Positions 34,543 to 46,922 of a stretch of DNA of 64,000 nt are shown here, in pieces. Under the pieces are notes generated by a model, which saw only the letters and a list, made by a program, of their open reading frames with translations, searched no databases and was not told the DNA's origin. Positions within the stretch are counted from its first letter, which is position 1. Each line of letters starts with the position of its first letter. The translations under genes were made by a program, and so were the position numbers. The stretch comes from Mucor racemosus. Its lineage: Eukaryota > Mucoromycota > Mucoromycetes > Mucorales > Mucoraceae. The DNA lies in assembly GCA_027405735.1 (NCBI GenBank), contig JAPEHQ010000018.1:372001-436000 (forward strand), read 5' to 3'.

Positions 34543-36799
34543 AAAAAACTGACTAATGTTTATATAATCATATAGGTACTATATATTTGGATCTGAACAG
34601 CACACAAAAGGAACATCGTCAATATACTCGATTATCTTGAAAAATCAATTAAAAACGACACAATTCAATTTAATAGATCTATCAGGATGTCCTCATGAAA
34701 CACTTATGCAATTCTCGAATTATTGTTCAAATCGAAATACTACAATGCCTTTCACTCAATTGATTGATGAAAGTGCTTCCTGTATATTTATTGGTTGTAT
34801 ATCCCCATTAGATTCAGTCCTACAGCTTCAACAAACGTTAAGTTACACTTCAACTATTTTCGAGCAACTAAATCATAAAAACACTGAAGATTCTATTGAA
34901 AGCAAATCACCACTAACGCCTATACTTCAAGAAGATCCGGAATACCTAAAGAGCGTTATTATAAAACTTTCCAATGAAGTTAATATACTTCGTTCCAATT
35001 CTTTAGCTAGCAGTGCACAATCATCAAAACATGGCTCAATGTTTTCTTCCTTATCACATTCAACCAGTACAACATTACCAGATATAGCAGAAGATGAAAA
35101 AGAACATGCTGTAGCAGATCTTTATCGACAAATTGAAGAACTCGAGAACCAAATGACAGTGACAAAAGAACGCAATGAACATGTAGAACATGAGCTATCC
35201 ACGATGCGTAATACAAATATGGAGCTTTGGGATTTGAGTGATAAACAAACGTCGATGATAGATGCATTAGAATTAAAATTAGATCAAGTTCAAGACAAAA
35301 AAGTAAACGATAACATTGATATAAACGATATAAAACGAAATATGCAAGAGCTTGGTATAGAGCGTCATGAAATAGAAGGCAACATGCAAGTGATTGAAAG
35401 CTTAGTTTTGAAGCAAGATAACGAAACAACAAAAGCATTGGAAGAGCTCATGATAATACAACAACAATTTAAGCAACAGCGAAACAATACATATAATAAT
35501 AGCAGCGATAGTGCTTCACTCATTCGGCAGCGTACCAGAGCATTAGAGAATCGAGTGGAGGAGCTTGATAGTTATATTGAAAAAGATTATGTACATCAAA
35601 ACAATCAAGAAGAGACTGAAAGATGGAAGCATACTTCATTTCTTCAATCAGCAAAAGCAAGTGCTTTGGAGAAGAAACTAATTACTTTAGAAGACGAGCT
35701 CAATATCTATCGAAAAACAATAAGCGAAGGCGATGTGTCCGGACTTGTTGCAAGCCTTGAAAAGCATATCGTGCAATTAGAGCGAGAAAAGATGGTATTA
35801 GAAGACGATTTCGAAACAAGCTATGAAGCTGCTATTAATGAAACTGAAAAAGTAACTCAATTGGCAAATCAGCAAGCACGCCAGATACAACAACTAGAAG
35901 TTGCATTAGCAGAGACACATCAACAATTCAACGATAACCAAAGTATCAAACAGGCTTTTGAAGCTTTACAGAAGGAATATGAGTTGTTGGAAAGAGCAAA
36001 TCAAGAACTAACAGCATTAAAACAGCAACCACCGCGCCAATCTATCGATAGACAATCAACAACATCAATAGCATCAGTTTATAAAAAAAGAAGAACTGCC
36101 AATCGAAAATCTCTTGAGGACAAACCTCAATTAATGAGCTGGATACAAGATAAACTAGACACAGCTTCAACTGTAGATGTATTACAAAAAGTATCTAATT
36201 TAGCAGACGAAAACATGCAATTAGCTCTTTGGGTAGATGATCTGGAAACTCAATTAATGTCTCAGCATCATCATTTGTCACAACAGGTAAAAACTCTAGA
36301 ATGCGATGTGATGAATCTTACAGTGCTTAACAATCAACTTGAGCGCCAAATCGAGGTACCACTACGACTTAGTCGTTCCAGTGTCGCCATGCTCCGTTCA
36401 CGTCGAGACGAGACATCACCATCTGTACATTCAGATATTTCAAAGTATCGTTCCTCTACACCCAATGTGCCACCACCTACAGAACCTCCCAGCCAGCCTT
36501 TACCCCCTACCCCTTTTGTCACAGAGCAATACGATAACCAACTAAAATCTTTCAAACTTCAAATTGAAGTAGCAGAAAATGAAACTCGAGCAAACCAAAC
36601 GCTTATTCAAAAGTTAGAAACTCAAATTGAGGCTGCAGAAAGCAAGCAACAAGAGATGCAAGATCAATATATTAATATACAAAAAGACCTTGAATTTGAA
36701 AGACGACAGACGCAAAAAGCCGAGAAGGCACATGCCATACTCGAAAAAAGATTGCAAGATGTAATGAATAATAAAAAGAATAAATTTTTGTGCTTTTGA
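33774..36799 (+). CDS. Kinesin-like protein with degenerate, P-loop-less motor domain and long coiled coil
   Basis: Exons 33774..33840, 33919..34122, 34194..34219 (26 nt), 34268..34473, 34576..36799; 908 aa. The first 290 residues follow the kinesin motor order: strand ILVALQILPKLP (usual V-A-x-R-x-R-P-L), FSFNLVLDSNSQKEEYNEYL, then GHNTSVLFY where GxNG-T-x-F-A-YGQTGSGKT is expected, then IKFIEYNGQHTEDLI (usual YNE-x-x-x-DLL). Next are SSIYSIILKN (switch I region without SSRSH), FNLIDLSGCPHE (switch II DLAGSE changed), MPFTQLIDES and IFIGCISPLDS followed by LSYTSTI. The P-loop is absent and neither flanking intron encodes one. ATP hydrolysis is therefore unlikely; microtubule or partner binding without motility is inferred. 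About 550 residues of coiled coil and a Pro-rich stretch (PPPTEPPSQPLPPTP) follow. The stop is 15 bp from that of convergent NUC1. Confidence 0.8.
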
Positions 36800-36814
36800 T
36801 ATTTGTGAAATAAT

Positions 36815-37780
36815 CTATTTGGGAGGTAATTTTTGTGTATTTTTTTGAGCATTATCAAATTTACGAATAACAAGTTTACATTCTGTCTCACGACATAAAT
36901 TGGGTAAAGCCTTTTTGTCCATACGGTCAAAGAATGTGAGACCAGCACCTCTTTCCACAGCATCCAAAGGAACTTGGAATGCAGTCAAGGGTGTTTCATC
37001 AGGAATAGGTTGATTAGGCAAGACAAATGCACCAACACTATATTTACCTTGATGGTGTGTCATGATGACTTTGTAAAAATGAGTAGGCACTGCAACATTG
37101 GGTGGGTTACCAATCATTTGATATTTAACATAAAACTTGCCATCAGCTTCTTGATGTGGTAAATACAAAGGACCAGTGAATACATACACATCAGAGAATT
37201 TTGTAGTAAGTTGGCGACAAAAGTGCTCAAGATGAGCCCAATAGTCTCGGTTGAAACCTTGGCCTACCTGAGGTGCAATGTTGGTCAAAAAGAAGGTTTC
37301 ATTCATTGAAATTTGGCTGTTCTTGACATCGGCAGCGGGAACCATATGGCCACGATCAAATCCACTTCTAAAGTAATCATTGAGCTTTGCTTGGAATTGA
37401 GAAGGAATATGATCGTCTTCTTTGAATGTCGATTTTTGACGATCTACATCGTCTCCTCTCTTTAAGCTGGCTGCAGTCAAATGCTCAGCTACCCAATTAG
37501 GGTTACGATCACGACGATTGTATGAAGTAACATAAGCATTACGGTAGACAATGTCATTAACTGGTCCGGGAAAGCCGAATGGTAAAATAGTTTTGGCCTT
37601 TTCCATGTTGCTAATGGATGGGCCTGTTGTTGTGGGTGGTGGTGGAGGGGGTCTATTTACGGGAACAACAGCAGGTCGAACAACAGCAGGCTTTTGGGTA
37701 AACTTTTGATAAGCTGCAAAGGAAACTGCACCAAGTGCAGCACCTCCCAAAACAAGAGTAGCTTTTTCTGCAGTTGCCAT
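36815..37780 (-). CDS. NUC1: Mitochondrial endonuclease G (DNA/RNA non-specific nuclease)
   Basis: Single exon, 321 aa, as usual for fungal Nuc1. The N-terminus has a small hydrophobic helix (about 9-26, LVLGGAALGAVSFAAYQKF) that targets or anchors the protein in the mitochondrial intermembrane space, then a proline-rich linker. The nuclease signature DRGHMVPAAD is at residues 142-151, with catalytic His145. The Mg-binding Asn lies in NETFFLTNIAPQ, and YVFTGPLY follows. The enzyme degrades DNA and RNA in mitochondrial recombination, recycling and regulated cell death. No introns, unlike its neighbours. Upstream of the start is a run of about 23 A/T. Confidence 0.96.
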   Translation of the reverse strand: MATAEKATLVLGGAALGAVSFAAYQKFTQKPAVVRPAVVPVNRPPPPPPTTTGPSISNMEKAKTILPFGFPGPVNDIVYRNAYVTSYNRRDRNPNWVAEHLTAASLKRGDDVDRQKSTFKEDDHIPSQFQAKLNDYFRSGFDRGHMVPAADVKNSQISMNETFFLTNIAPQVGQGFNRDYWAHLEHFCRQLTTKFSDVYVFTGPLYLPHQEADGKFYVKYQMIGNPPNVAVPTHFYKVIMTHHQGKYSVGAFVLPNQPIPDETPLTAFQVPLDAVERGAGLTFFDRMDKKALPNLCRETECKLVIRKFDNAQKNTQKLPPK

Positions 37781-38810
37781 TGTTATGTTTTTATGGAGTA
37801 ATAAACAAAAAAAAAAAAAAAAAAAAAAAAAGGAATTAAGTTTTCATTTTCATTTTTGGACCTGGATTATATTTTTTTAAGTGGCTTGACCCCGCTCTGC
37901 TTTTGCCACTCAAATGTCAGATATCATCGTTAACCTATTTTACAGGCTCTACTGAAATTTGAAGCTAATAATAATGCAATAGTATTAGCAGTTTTGTGGT
38001 TATTTTATGGTATTGCTTATGTATATTGTTACTGTGAGAGAATCTTGAGTTCTGACTGAAATTTTTGATTATTTGCACATATTACCTGAATGCTTGTTTG
38101 ATACGGCTGCCTTTGAAATCCAAAACAAACTTTCTTTGTCTGCAGAAGAGTGCATAAAGCATTGTTGTGTCAATAAGGAAAGAGTGGAGAGCAATCGGTT
38201 TGATGATTGCCATTAATTTCACAGCTTGATCATTGTATCGAATAGATTGTAACACTTGATTTGCCATCAAGACAAAAGGGAGCTGATGTTGAATCTTATT
38301 TATGATAGTGCAACTATTATGACACAAGGAAGTAGTTGACTAAAGTTGATATATCTATTATCGTTATTTGGAAAGTGGAGTGCAAAGTTTTCATATAAAG
38401 CACATCGTTGTTTTCTTTTGTTCCAGTTTTTTTTCTACTCCCTTCACTCGGCATGTCCCTTTTACGTTTTGTGTCTTGTTATATAAAAGAGGCAGGCGGA
38501 TTAATTTATGTGGTTTCAATGTCGAATATCCGTTTTTGCCATCTTTTATAACGCATTTTGAATTATTGTTTTATTTTATGCTAAGAAAAGAGAGTTCGAA
38601 TGTTGTCGATGTCAATATTTTGTCATTTAAATATGTAGCAGAGCAATTTTTTCTTGTAAAAGTACATTTGTGATATAATGATTAATGCTAATTAATCATT
38701 TTGAAGATGCCATATACTATAAAGAACAACTTTATTTTCAAATAAAATGCAATGGTGATGGTGAGTTCAAAAATATATATACAGGTTACAATAGTGTAAC
38801 TTTCTATTTT
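37781..38810. other. Intergenic, no confident gene
   Basis: Holds the NUC1 promoter. A minus-strand ORF at 38082-38327 and a plus-strand ORF at 38368-38673 have no recognisable domain and no phased introns, so they are not called as genes. Confidence 0.4.
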
Positions 38811-39578
38811 TCAAGTAAAATCTATAGTTGACATGTCTGGTACGGCGCCATGATCTACCAATACTTGAAACATATCCCACAAATTTTTCTGTACACAAGC
38901 TTTCAAAGTTTCGCTATCTGGTTTGACATTCAATTCATCTAAAAAGTAATCTACCATAGCTCGGTTATCTCTAGCTGCACAAACTCTGAGCGCCATATTA
39001 CTGCGAACTGTAGGGTCTGCACCAAATCTGATCAACAGTTTTACTTGATCCAGTCTTCCTAATTGTGCTGATTTAATAAGCGGGTATCCTTTTGGCCGGT
39101 TCGGTGAAGCACCCTTTTCTAAGAGGGCCAAAATAATTGAATCTCGTTCTTGCAATGTCTCTGTAGGGTCTTGCAAAAATAATCGTGCGGGTATCTTTTT
39201 ATCGTTATATCGTAGAGCAGGCTGCATTTTCTCGAAACGGTGTAGTATTTCCATATTGAAAAAAGGGAATTTAACAGCATCTTCGAAGGCTTTTTCGATA
39301 TTATTTTGTGATCGATGTAAAAGAAAAGATATTTTTATGGAATCATGACAATAATAAAGCTGTTGGTAGAGGTAATTGCAAACTATAGGCAATGCTGGGT
39401 TACTAGTAATGATAAATATACGGGAAAGTATTTCGAATGGCAATTTAAATAAGCCGCATGGCTTTTGTTCTTTGACCTTATCGTCTTGAGTCTCTTCATC
39501 ACTACTATCATTATCAGAAGAGGAAGAGGAAGAGCTAATTCCCCAATCCTGGTCCATTAAACGTTGTCGCTTTGACAT
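38811..39578 (-). CDS. Ankyrin-repeat protein, possible F-box-like
   Basis: Single exon, 255 aa from the ATG at 39578 (264 aa if the in-frame ATG at 39605 is used). After an acidic Ser/Asp/Glu-rich N-terminus ([20 protein letters not shown]) comes GLFKLPFEILSRIFIITS, which fits the first helices of an F-box (LP-E-I-L-x-x-I-F). The C-terminal half contains three or four ankyrin-type repeats (ALLEKGASPNRPKGYPLIKS, GRLDQVKLLIRFGADP, DNRAMVDYFL). If the F-box reading is right, it would be an SCF substrate receptor; that is inference. It shares a promoter of about 170 bp with divergent EMG1. Confidence 0.75.
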   Translation of the reverse strand: MSKRQRLMDQDWGISSSSSSSDNDSSDEETQDDKVKEQKPCGLFKLPFEILSRIFIITSNPALPIVCNYLYQQLYYCHDSIKISFLLHRSQNNIEKAFEDAVKFPFFNMEILHRFEKMQPALRYNDKKIPARLFLQDPTETLQERDSIILALLEKGASPNRPKGYPLIKSAQLGRLDQVKLLIRFGADPTVRSNMALRVCAARDNRAMVDYFLDELNVKPDSETLKACVQKNLWDMFQVLVDHGAVPDMSTIDFT

Positions 39579-39752
39579 AATCAAGATTGAAGGTTTTATA
39601 AACAAAAGACCATGGGATATTTTGCATTTAATTCCTTTAATTGCATTGACTGTTTAAACTTTCTGGTGGCTTCGTTTGATAAAAACCGACTTTTTTTTTT
39701 CCCTCAATTTATGTAGGATTTACATCTTTTTAACACTTTAATTTATTCAATT

Positions 39753-40655
39753 ATGGTAGCCGAAAAACGTCCTCAAGAATCCGCAGAAAGTGAACCCAAG
39801 CGTATCCGTGTAGGTACTACTCGTACTGATGTCGATGTTCACATGGTACCTCATGCACCAAAAGTACCAAAGACTGCAATCGAAAAAGAAAATGCTAGAC
39901 GTCTTATTGTTATTTTGGAACAAGCAACTTTGGAAACACTCAAAATTGGTAAAAATAAAGAAGGCCATTATCAACTCTTGAATGTAGATGATCATTTACA
40001 CATTCTCAAGAAGAATAATCGTGAAACTTACGAAGCTCGTCCTGATATTACACATCAAGTAGGAGAAATCGAGAGAAATGGATGTGATTGAGTACTAATT
40101 ATTATTATTTTTCAAATAGTGTCTTTTAACACTTTTAGATAGTCCTTTGAATAAGGCAGGTCTTTTACAAGTTTATATTCATACCCATAAAAATGTTTTG
40201 ATCGAAGTGAATCCTCATATCAGAATTCCTAGAACATTTAAACGTTTTGCAGGTTTGATGGTTCAATTGCTTCACAAATTAAGTATCCGTGCTGTCAATG
40301 GCAACGAAAAGCTTTTACGTATCATTGAAAATCCTGTTGAGAAATATTTACCAAGCAATAGCCATAAAATTGGTAAGTTAGCCAACTTTGGTTGTACAGA
40401 AGGGATCATTTATTCACCATTACATATATAGCTCTTTCTTGGGATGCACCTACACTCAAATTATCAGAATACATGCCAACAATCCCTGAAGATAAAAACA
40501 TTGTTGTTGCAGTCGGTTCAATGGCTCATGGTACCGATGATTTCGCTGATTCTTATGTGGATGAGAAGATCAGTATATCCGACTATTCGTTATCTGCATC
40601 CGTTGCATGTGGTAAAATTACATGTGCAGTAGAAGAAATGTGGGGAATTTTGTAA
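39753..40655 (+). CDS. EMG1: 18S rRNA pseudouridine N1-methyltransferase EMG1/Nep1
   Basis: Exons 39753..40058, 40120..40372, 40432..40655; 260 aa, the family size. It methylates the hypermodified pseudouridine of 18S rRNA and is needed for 40S assembly in the nucleolus. Landmarks are [13 protein letters not shown], then [19 protein letters not shown] (the conserved HQ-C-L-x-x-L-D-SPLNK block formed across intron 1). Next come [26 protein letters not shown] and the SAM-binding knot region [14 protein letters not shown]. The C-terminal [19 protein letters not shown] is intact. The N-terminus is basic and disordered, as usual. Its stop is 40 bp from the SIN3 stop, convergent. Confidence 0.97.
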
Positions 40656-40695
40656 ATAAAAAAAAAAGAAATTCGAATTGTTATCAGTTTATTTA

Positions 40696-43600
40696 TTATT
40701 GTAAGGAAAAAGCTTTTTGTTCAGCAATAGACTTTTCTTGATCAGTTAAACCTTGACTCCAATGTTGATTTAACCAGTGATTCCATTTGTTATTTGATGT
40801 AATTGTAGTTGTTTCTATTGATGGTTTTGGAATATGACGAACAAATGCATCTTCAGTTCCAATGATATAAAACATATGATAAGTATCGCGACAGATTTTA
40901 TATTGCATTCCAGATCGAACAGCAATTTCTTTTGCTTGATGACCTTTGTATTTGAGGTTTCTGGATGATAAATATTTAATTAGTATTGAATCACCATTTT
41001 ACTTTTCTAAAATCTACCTCTTTAAAAATCTCGGTGTAAGGGATTCTTGGTTAATGCCCTTGGTTTCATTTGCCCAGTCAATGTAATTTGCAACATATTC
41101 ATCATATCCTCCACATCCTTCATTTGTTTGCGACAAAGAGTGTGCACCATCTAATAGCTTGATAGCCAATGTTCGGCTCTTCAATTTCTGTAGCAATGTA
41201 ATATTAGCTCAAGCTACGTGTCATTCAACAATACTTACAAAAGTGATATGATATGTATTTTCTGTTGATTCAATAATTCCAGCAATACGGGTTCTATATG
41301 TTACAGCATCACCTTGCTCTAATTGCTCTGCTTTATTTTCGATTTTGAATAATTCAAACAACTCTTGCGATTGATTGTCTGCAATGATGATATGGATCTA
41401 ATTATTAAATGTTAAGAAGTATTCGATATTTCGCTGAAAACACTTACATCTCGTACAAGAGATAAAACTAACTTGTCGATAGTAAACATAATGTAAGCAT
41501 CACCACCAAATATGTATCTAACACACTCTTCGAATGTTTGTTGATCTATATCACCTTCGAATAATTTATCGATTAATGATAGCAAGATATTATAATATCC
41601 TCGTTTTGTGTCCATTTTCAATGCTATGTAATTATGTCAGTTTTAATTTTAATTTTGATGGACTATTTGAAATTTTCTTACCTTTAAATCTTTTAGGTGT
41701 AATGCCTAAATCACGAGCCTCCTTGTGAGCCTTCTTTGCTTTTTCTGGATTCTCTCGAAATTCTGTATCTAATGCCTTCATTTTACAAAGACGATTGTAT
41801 AAAATTTGGTATAGGCGAAAGAAACAATAAAATCCATTATCCCCATAAAAGTTGTATATCTTTTGGTTTTCAGGTTCAATGTATTTCTCTGTTTCGATCA
41901 ATGACGCTAAAGTTGCCATTTTTGCAGATGTTGATGATGTTTGAGCTTTCTTTTTGGTTGTGCGTAGAGGTTTCTTATACTTGCGTTGACTACTACTGTT
42001 ACTAGAGCTTCTTGCAGCACGACGACGTGGACGACGAGAACGTCCATTTGCTTCATCATCGTCATCTTCATCATCCTCATCCTCATCCTCATCTTCTTCT
42101 TCTAAATCTTCATCTTCAGTATTGTTATTTATTTGTGATGATTCATCATCTTCCTCCTCCTCTTCATCTTCATCTTCCTCGTCTTCTTCTTCGGATGATG
42201 ATATCGAACGGCCAGAAGATTTCTTCTTTTTGATATTTCTAGTCAATACATCTTTTAATAAACCATCATCATCATTTAATTGACCTCGTACTCTTCTGGG
42301 ACGTCGACTAGTTGCTCGAGCTGCATTTGTAGAAGGAGTTTTTATATCGCTATCTGATTGAACTGATGAGGTGTCGTCATCTAGAATCTCTTCCATTACA
42401 ATATCACCACTTTCTACTGTAGATGGTTCAACATCTGTTACATTGAAAAACAATGGGATCATAGTATTCATAAACACACGCATTGAGGCACAATCCTCTG
42501 GATTGTATACTGGTTGGCGATCCAAATAAAAGTATACCAATCTTGAAACATCCTTAAATACAGCAATGTCAGTAAATTCAAACTGAAATTTATCTTCTTT
42601 GTATGATTCTTTGACAACTTCTGCTTCGGCCACTAAGGATCGTGTCGTCATTGCTTTTCTATCTGTAAGTTTGAATGTGATGCCTTGATAATCCAAAGAT
42701 TTCCAATAGTTTTTAGCCTCGACTTCTCTCCAAATTTTATTCCATTCACGTTGCGCACGTTTCCATTCATCATCTTTTTGTTTAAGACGTTTTAAAACAA
42801 TGGGAACAGTTTGAGCAGGATTGTTATGCAATAAATCAATCATTTCTAATCCCTTATTTGCATAGATTTTCTTCATAATCCGTTGGTAAATGGTACGTGA
42901 TGGACTACCCAAGCCAGGCGATAAACGGAAGCTACTCTTTTCATCTGCTGACATAATACTAATCTTTTTAGCAATAGGCTCTAATAACGCAATGGTGTTA
43001 AGATTAGCTTCAATATTGAGATCATAGTCATAGCGTTCCTCTTCGACACGATGTAATGCTTCTTCGTATTGATTTTTCTTTGAAGCAACATAGCCTGTAT
43101 CTTCGGAAGCCCAAGTTGGATGAGAAATGTATGTATCGTTTAATACATCCCAACACAAGGCATCCCTTCCAGAGCAAGTTCTGTTTTGCCAAGCTTTAGG
43201 AACGTGACGATAGCTTGGTCCACAACCACCGGCATTTTTAGTTAATGGCTGCATTCGAGGCATATTTTCAATAATTTCATCAGTGCCATCGTAGCCTACT
43301 AAATTTTTGAACCATTCAAATAAATCAGAGTTCCCGCCGATGAAACTTTCTACACGACTAACTAATACATTTTGATCGACAATTTGTTGGCTGAATAAAT
43401 TCAAAACCTTCAGGAACGCATTGTATGTAGCTTTGTTGCCAATATAGGTTTTGACTTTCTCAAAAAATTCTGCCTCCTCTGCTGAAAATGTTGGCCTTGA
43501 AAGATCGTCATTTAATGGAGATAAATTTTCGGTGTTATTGGATGGATCTGCTCTAACATTGGATGTCTGTAAGTCCGTTTTATGGTGATGTTTTGTTCTC

Positions 43601-44690
43601 TGAATGAATATTAGTTAGAGTATTCTATAACTTAATTATTTGTAATTATCCTACCTTGGAAATGCTGAGATTTGGTATATGGCCAGATCTTTTCTTTCTT
43701 TGTTTAGGCTCAGGTAAAAATTGCTTGAATTCTTCTAATAACTCATTCGAGCCATCAAAGAGTGCTTGAACTTCAGTATAAACCTACCATAGGAGCATTA
43801 GATCTATAAAAAACTCATTGTAAATCTGGCCTTTTATTATTTACCTCGCCAATTGGTTTTTGATCTTTTTGATATGTCTGCAGGATTTCCAGAAATTTTT
43901 TATAGGTATCGGGTTGGCCTGCAAAGCGGTTTTTTATCTTGTTGACATAGGTAATAGCATGGTTAAACTCGACAGGAGCTTTACGATCTTCCTGTTGTTG
44001 AAAGTTATCGTCGCCTCTCAAGTTGAGAGATTCACTTTCTGTAATAGAAGTTGTACCAGTTGGCGTCGTAACTTTAATAATATTTCTTTCTTGTTCATCT
44101 ATGCTACATTCAATACGATAACCAGGAGGTAAAAAGGTGTTGAAGCCAGATATTAGTGTAGGATGACCTCGAAATAATGTTGACACACGTTCAATGACGC
44201 CAGGAGTGTCAATCCTAAATCGATAACACATCTATATAAGTATGTTTGTCAATAGAACCATTTATTTACTCACATTTGACTTTTAAAGTCTTTCATAATA
44301 TCTAAGAATTGATTGTAAACATCGTTCTGGGATGAAAACTTAGCTTTGACCGTATCAAGGTAAGTTAGTGCATCTTTGACGTTGAGAGGGCGATACTCTT
44401 CTGCAGCTACTGGTTGCACTGATTTTTCTGCAACTACATTTTTAGGTGTTGTCATAGTATTGGTTTCTTTATCTGCTTCTGAGCTTAGCTTTTTCTGTTC
44501 GCTTTTTGTTTGTTGGACTTCTTCTTGGATTTCTTCTTTAATAATAGACTCTTCTGTATTGTTTACTTGAGGGTGACTATAGTCATGAATAGGTTGGTAA
44601 GCAGGCCTGTTTAAAGTAAATTATTAATATTCTCTCATCATATACAAAAATAAAAGCTTACTTGGTTTCATCAGAACTTCCTGCTGGCAT
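40696..44690 (-). CDS. SIN3: Transcriptional corepressor SIN3 (paired amphipathic helix protein)
   Basis: Nine exons: 44690..44662, 44606..44274, 44214..43845, 43783..43655, 43599..41682, 41623..41448, 41397..41239, 41187..41018, 40960..40696; 1182 aa. SIN3 is the scaffold of the Rpd3-type histone deacetylase complex. PAH1 lies at about 84-165 ([12 protein letters not shown]...[12 protein letters not shown]), PAH2 at about 204-275 ([12 protein letters not shown]...QFLPE) and PAH3 at about 326-395 ([10 protein letters not shown]...FEWFKNLVG). The HDAC-interaction domain follows ([25 protein letters not shown]). A long Asp/Glu-rich tract with a basic patch (about 42040-42230) precedes the C-terminal Sin3 domain ([19 protein letters not shown]). 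Every junction is in phase. It is shorter than yeast Sin3 (about 1500 aa), mainly in the N-terminus. It has a strong acidic repeat but no sign of decay. Confidence 0.95.
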
Positions 44691-46529
44691 TGTGTCTTCT
44701 TTTTTTTTTTTAATCGATTATGCAAGCTGTTAAATTATTATATTAATTTTAATTTATATCATTCGATATACGCGTTATAAAATAAAACAATACAGAAGAG
44801 AAAACAATAACAAATGAAGCAGGAAGGGGAAATCTTAACGGAGTATCTTTGAGTGACTTGTCGAAATTTCACATTTACCATGTTTACACAACAAATCACT
44901 GCAATAACGTTCCCTCTGAAAATTACTTGAAGTACGTGCACGCATGTCTGTAATAGTTTACGCTTGGATCTGTTTGGGAATCTTTTGTATAGCTTCTGTT
45001 TGAGCTTATTTAAGAGAAGTTTTACTACTGAGTACCTGATAAACATTTGAAGATGACTTGATTATGAAAGATTGTACACGCCCACTTTTAGTATTACCCA
45101 TCAAGAAATTTTATAAACTCTATGTATGTAATGGCTATCAAGCAAATATTTGATGCAATTATATTGTCATTTTTTAAAGGCACCACTTTCCGATAATTAT
45201 ATTTTGATTATCAGCAAGATTTGCTCATTTTATTATGATGGTGCATGAAAATCGTGAAACAAAGTGCTGATAGAATGAGCTGCCATAATTGGTTTGTGAG
45301 ATTGACATACAAATTTTTTCTGGTATTGTCACAGTTAAAGCAGAAGTTACAAGATTGATATAGCATTAATAAGGAGCTGCAAGTGATGTGTAAAGCGGCC
45401 CACCCAAGAACTTTACTGAGTATGAAATTTGAGATTCTATCACGCTTACTTCAGCTACTTTGTATCTATGTGTTCGATACCACAGCTATGACAATACTTC
45501 CGCACCATACCAGTGCAATGCCAACTATAAACAAAAGTTTGGAATTCCTATTACTGCGAGAACCCAGGAAGCTAGTATGATCAAATGCATAATATAAACG
45601 ATGAATAAGCATCTCGAAAATAAACTATATGTTAATATTGACTTCTGTTAAATTATAAAATGGTAACTTGGGTTTAATCCGACTCAAAGCGAAAAGAAGA
45701 CTTATAAAATTTATGGTAGCTGCTATCAAGTTGTAGATGCCCTCGCATTACACTTAAATGCCAGAATTGATGCTAGAAATAAAGGCAAGTTTTAATTTAG
45801 ACCGCAAGTAGTTCTACAAAACAGCCCAATATGTGGAAGAAACATCATCATTAGAGGCTTGACCTAAATCAGCTGATACTATCATCTCTGAATCATAAAC
45901 CTCATACGCAAACAAAAGGTCTCCAGAAGATAGAAGGGAGTATACTAGATTGAACAATTCATTTGAAATAGAATTTGTTTACCAAAACCCACCAATAGTT
46001 AATGAATAATCAATTTCAACCTGGCTAATAGATTGCAATGAATGTGTATGAAGAGGCATACTAAATAAGTAAAAACTTGAATTGGCAACATGAATTATCC
46101 TTGATTTTATTTAAGATAAGCAGTTTTAGTTTTGCAGAGCAGAAATATGATATCGTAACACTATAAATATACTTATTTTCGTGGATTAATTGAGTAAAAT
46201 CAATTTTAGGCAGACGTTACATCAAATATAATTATACCATAAGTCCTCTGCTATTTCTCTCGCACTCAAGTGTTCTAGTTTATTGCTATCATTAGTAAAA
46301 TTAGTAAAATCTTTTAAAAATTTAATTAGGAAATAATATGTCCTACTTTTAAAGAAACAGGAATGAAGTACATAAATACTTCAATACAAAGAAAAAACCG
46401 TTTGGACAACACTTGACGGTTGGTCATTGAACCATAAGAAAAACCTGCTTTCAATATAGATCCAACAAAGATCATTTTTGATCATTTTTCTATCGTAGGT
46501 AATAAAGTTACGAGCTTTTTTTTTTTTTT
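44691..46529. other. Intergenic, nothing recognised
   Basis: SIN3 promoter followed by about 1.7 kb of AT-rich DNA. ORFs at 44759-45046 and 45383-45580 lack recognisable domains. Confidence 0.4.
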
Positions 46530-46700
46530 TGTATTAAAGTGTATCTTTTATTAACTGTTAAGGGGGGATTAAGTATCGATTATAGGCAGGGTCAAGATTT
46601 CAACTCGAGTACCTGCAGAAGGAAAAAGAGATGAAAAAAGTAAACCATGGTCTTGTTTGACCATGTTGAAAATTACAGAAGTAATTCAAGGCTCAGTAAT
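46530..46700 (-). repeat. LINE-associated repeat, family D copy
   Basis: The segment from ATTAAAGTGTATCTTTTATT through AGGCAGGGTCAAGA, then CCTGCAGAAGGAAAAAGAGATG, is also found at about 48185-48322. A shorter version in the opposite orientation is at about 50860-50935. In the second place it adjoins a LINE 3' coding fragment, so I treat it as part of the same retroelement. Confidence 0.6.
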
Positions 46701-46788
46701 GAAGTTACGAGCAACTTGGCCCTGCCTACTATATAATGAATTAGGCAACCACTGTCTAACTCACAGAAATCTCTTCTGTTAGAGAGGC

Positions 46789-46922
46789 CAAAGTATTGTC
46801 AATTTTTTTTTCCAAAAAAAATTACATTTTCTTGTATTCATTAGATAGACACAAATATTACCTTTTCATAAATTCGACTAATTTTTGAAAAAAAAACGAC
46901 AAAAAAAACCGACAATACTTTG
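46789..46922. mobile_element. Palindromic MITE candidate
   Basis: 134 bp bounded by CAAAGTATTGTC and its exact complement GACAATACTTTG, each followed inward by a long T or A run. No ORF and no clear target duplication. Only one copy is in the window, so it is called on its inverted repeats alone. Confidence 0.5.

Noticed and set aside
35007..35438. 143-codon minus-strand ORF inside the kinesin-like gene
   Set aside because: It is antisense to the coiled-coil coding frame, hydrophobic-by-composition and without start context or domain.
38082..38327. 81-codon minus-strand ORF between NUC1 and the ankyrin gene
   Set aside because: No recognisable domain, and its boundaries fit no splice sites.
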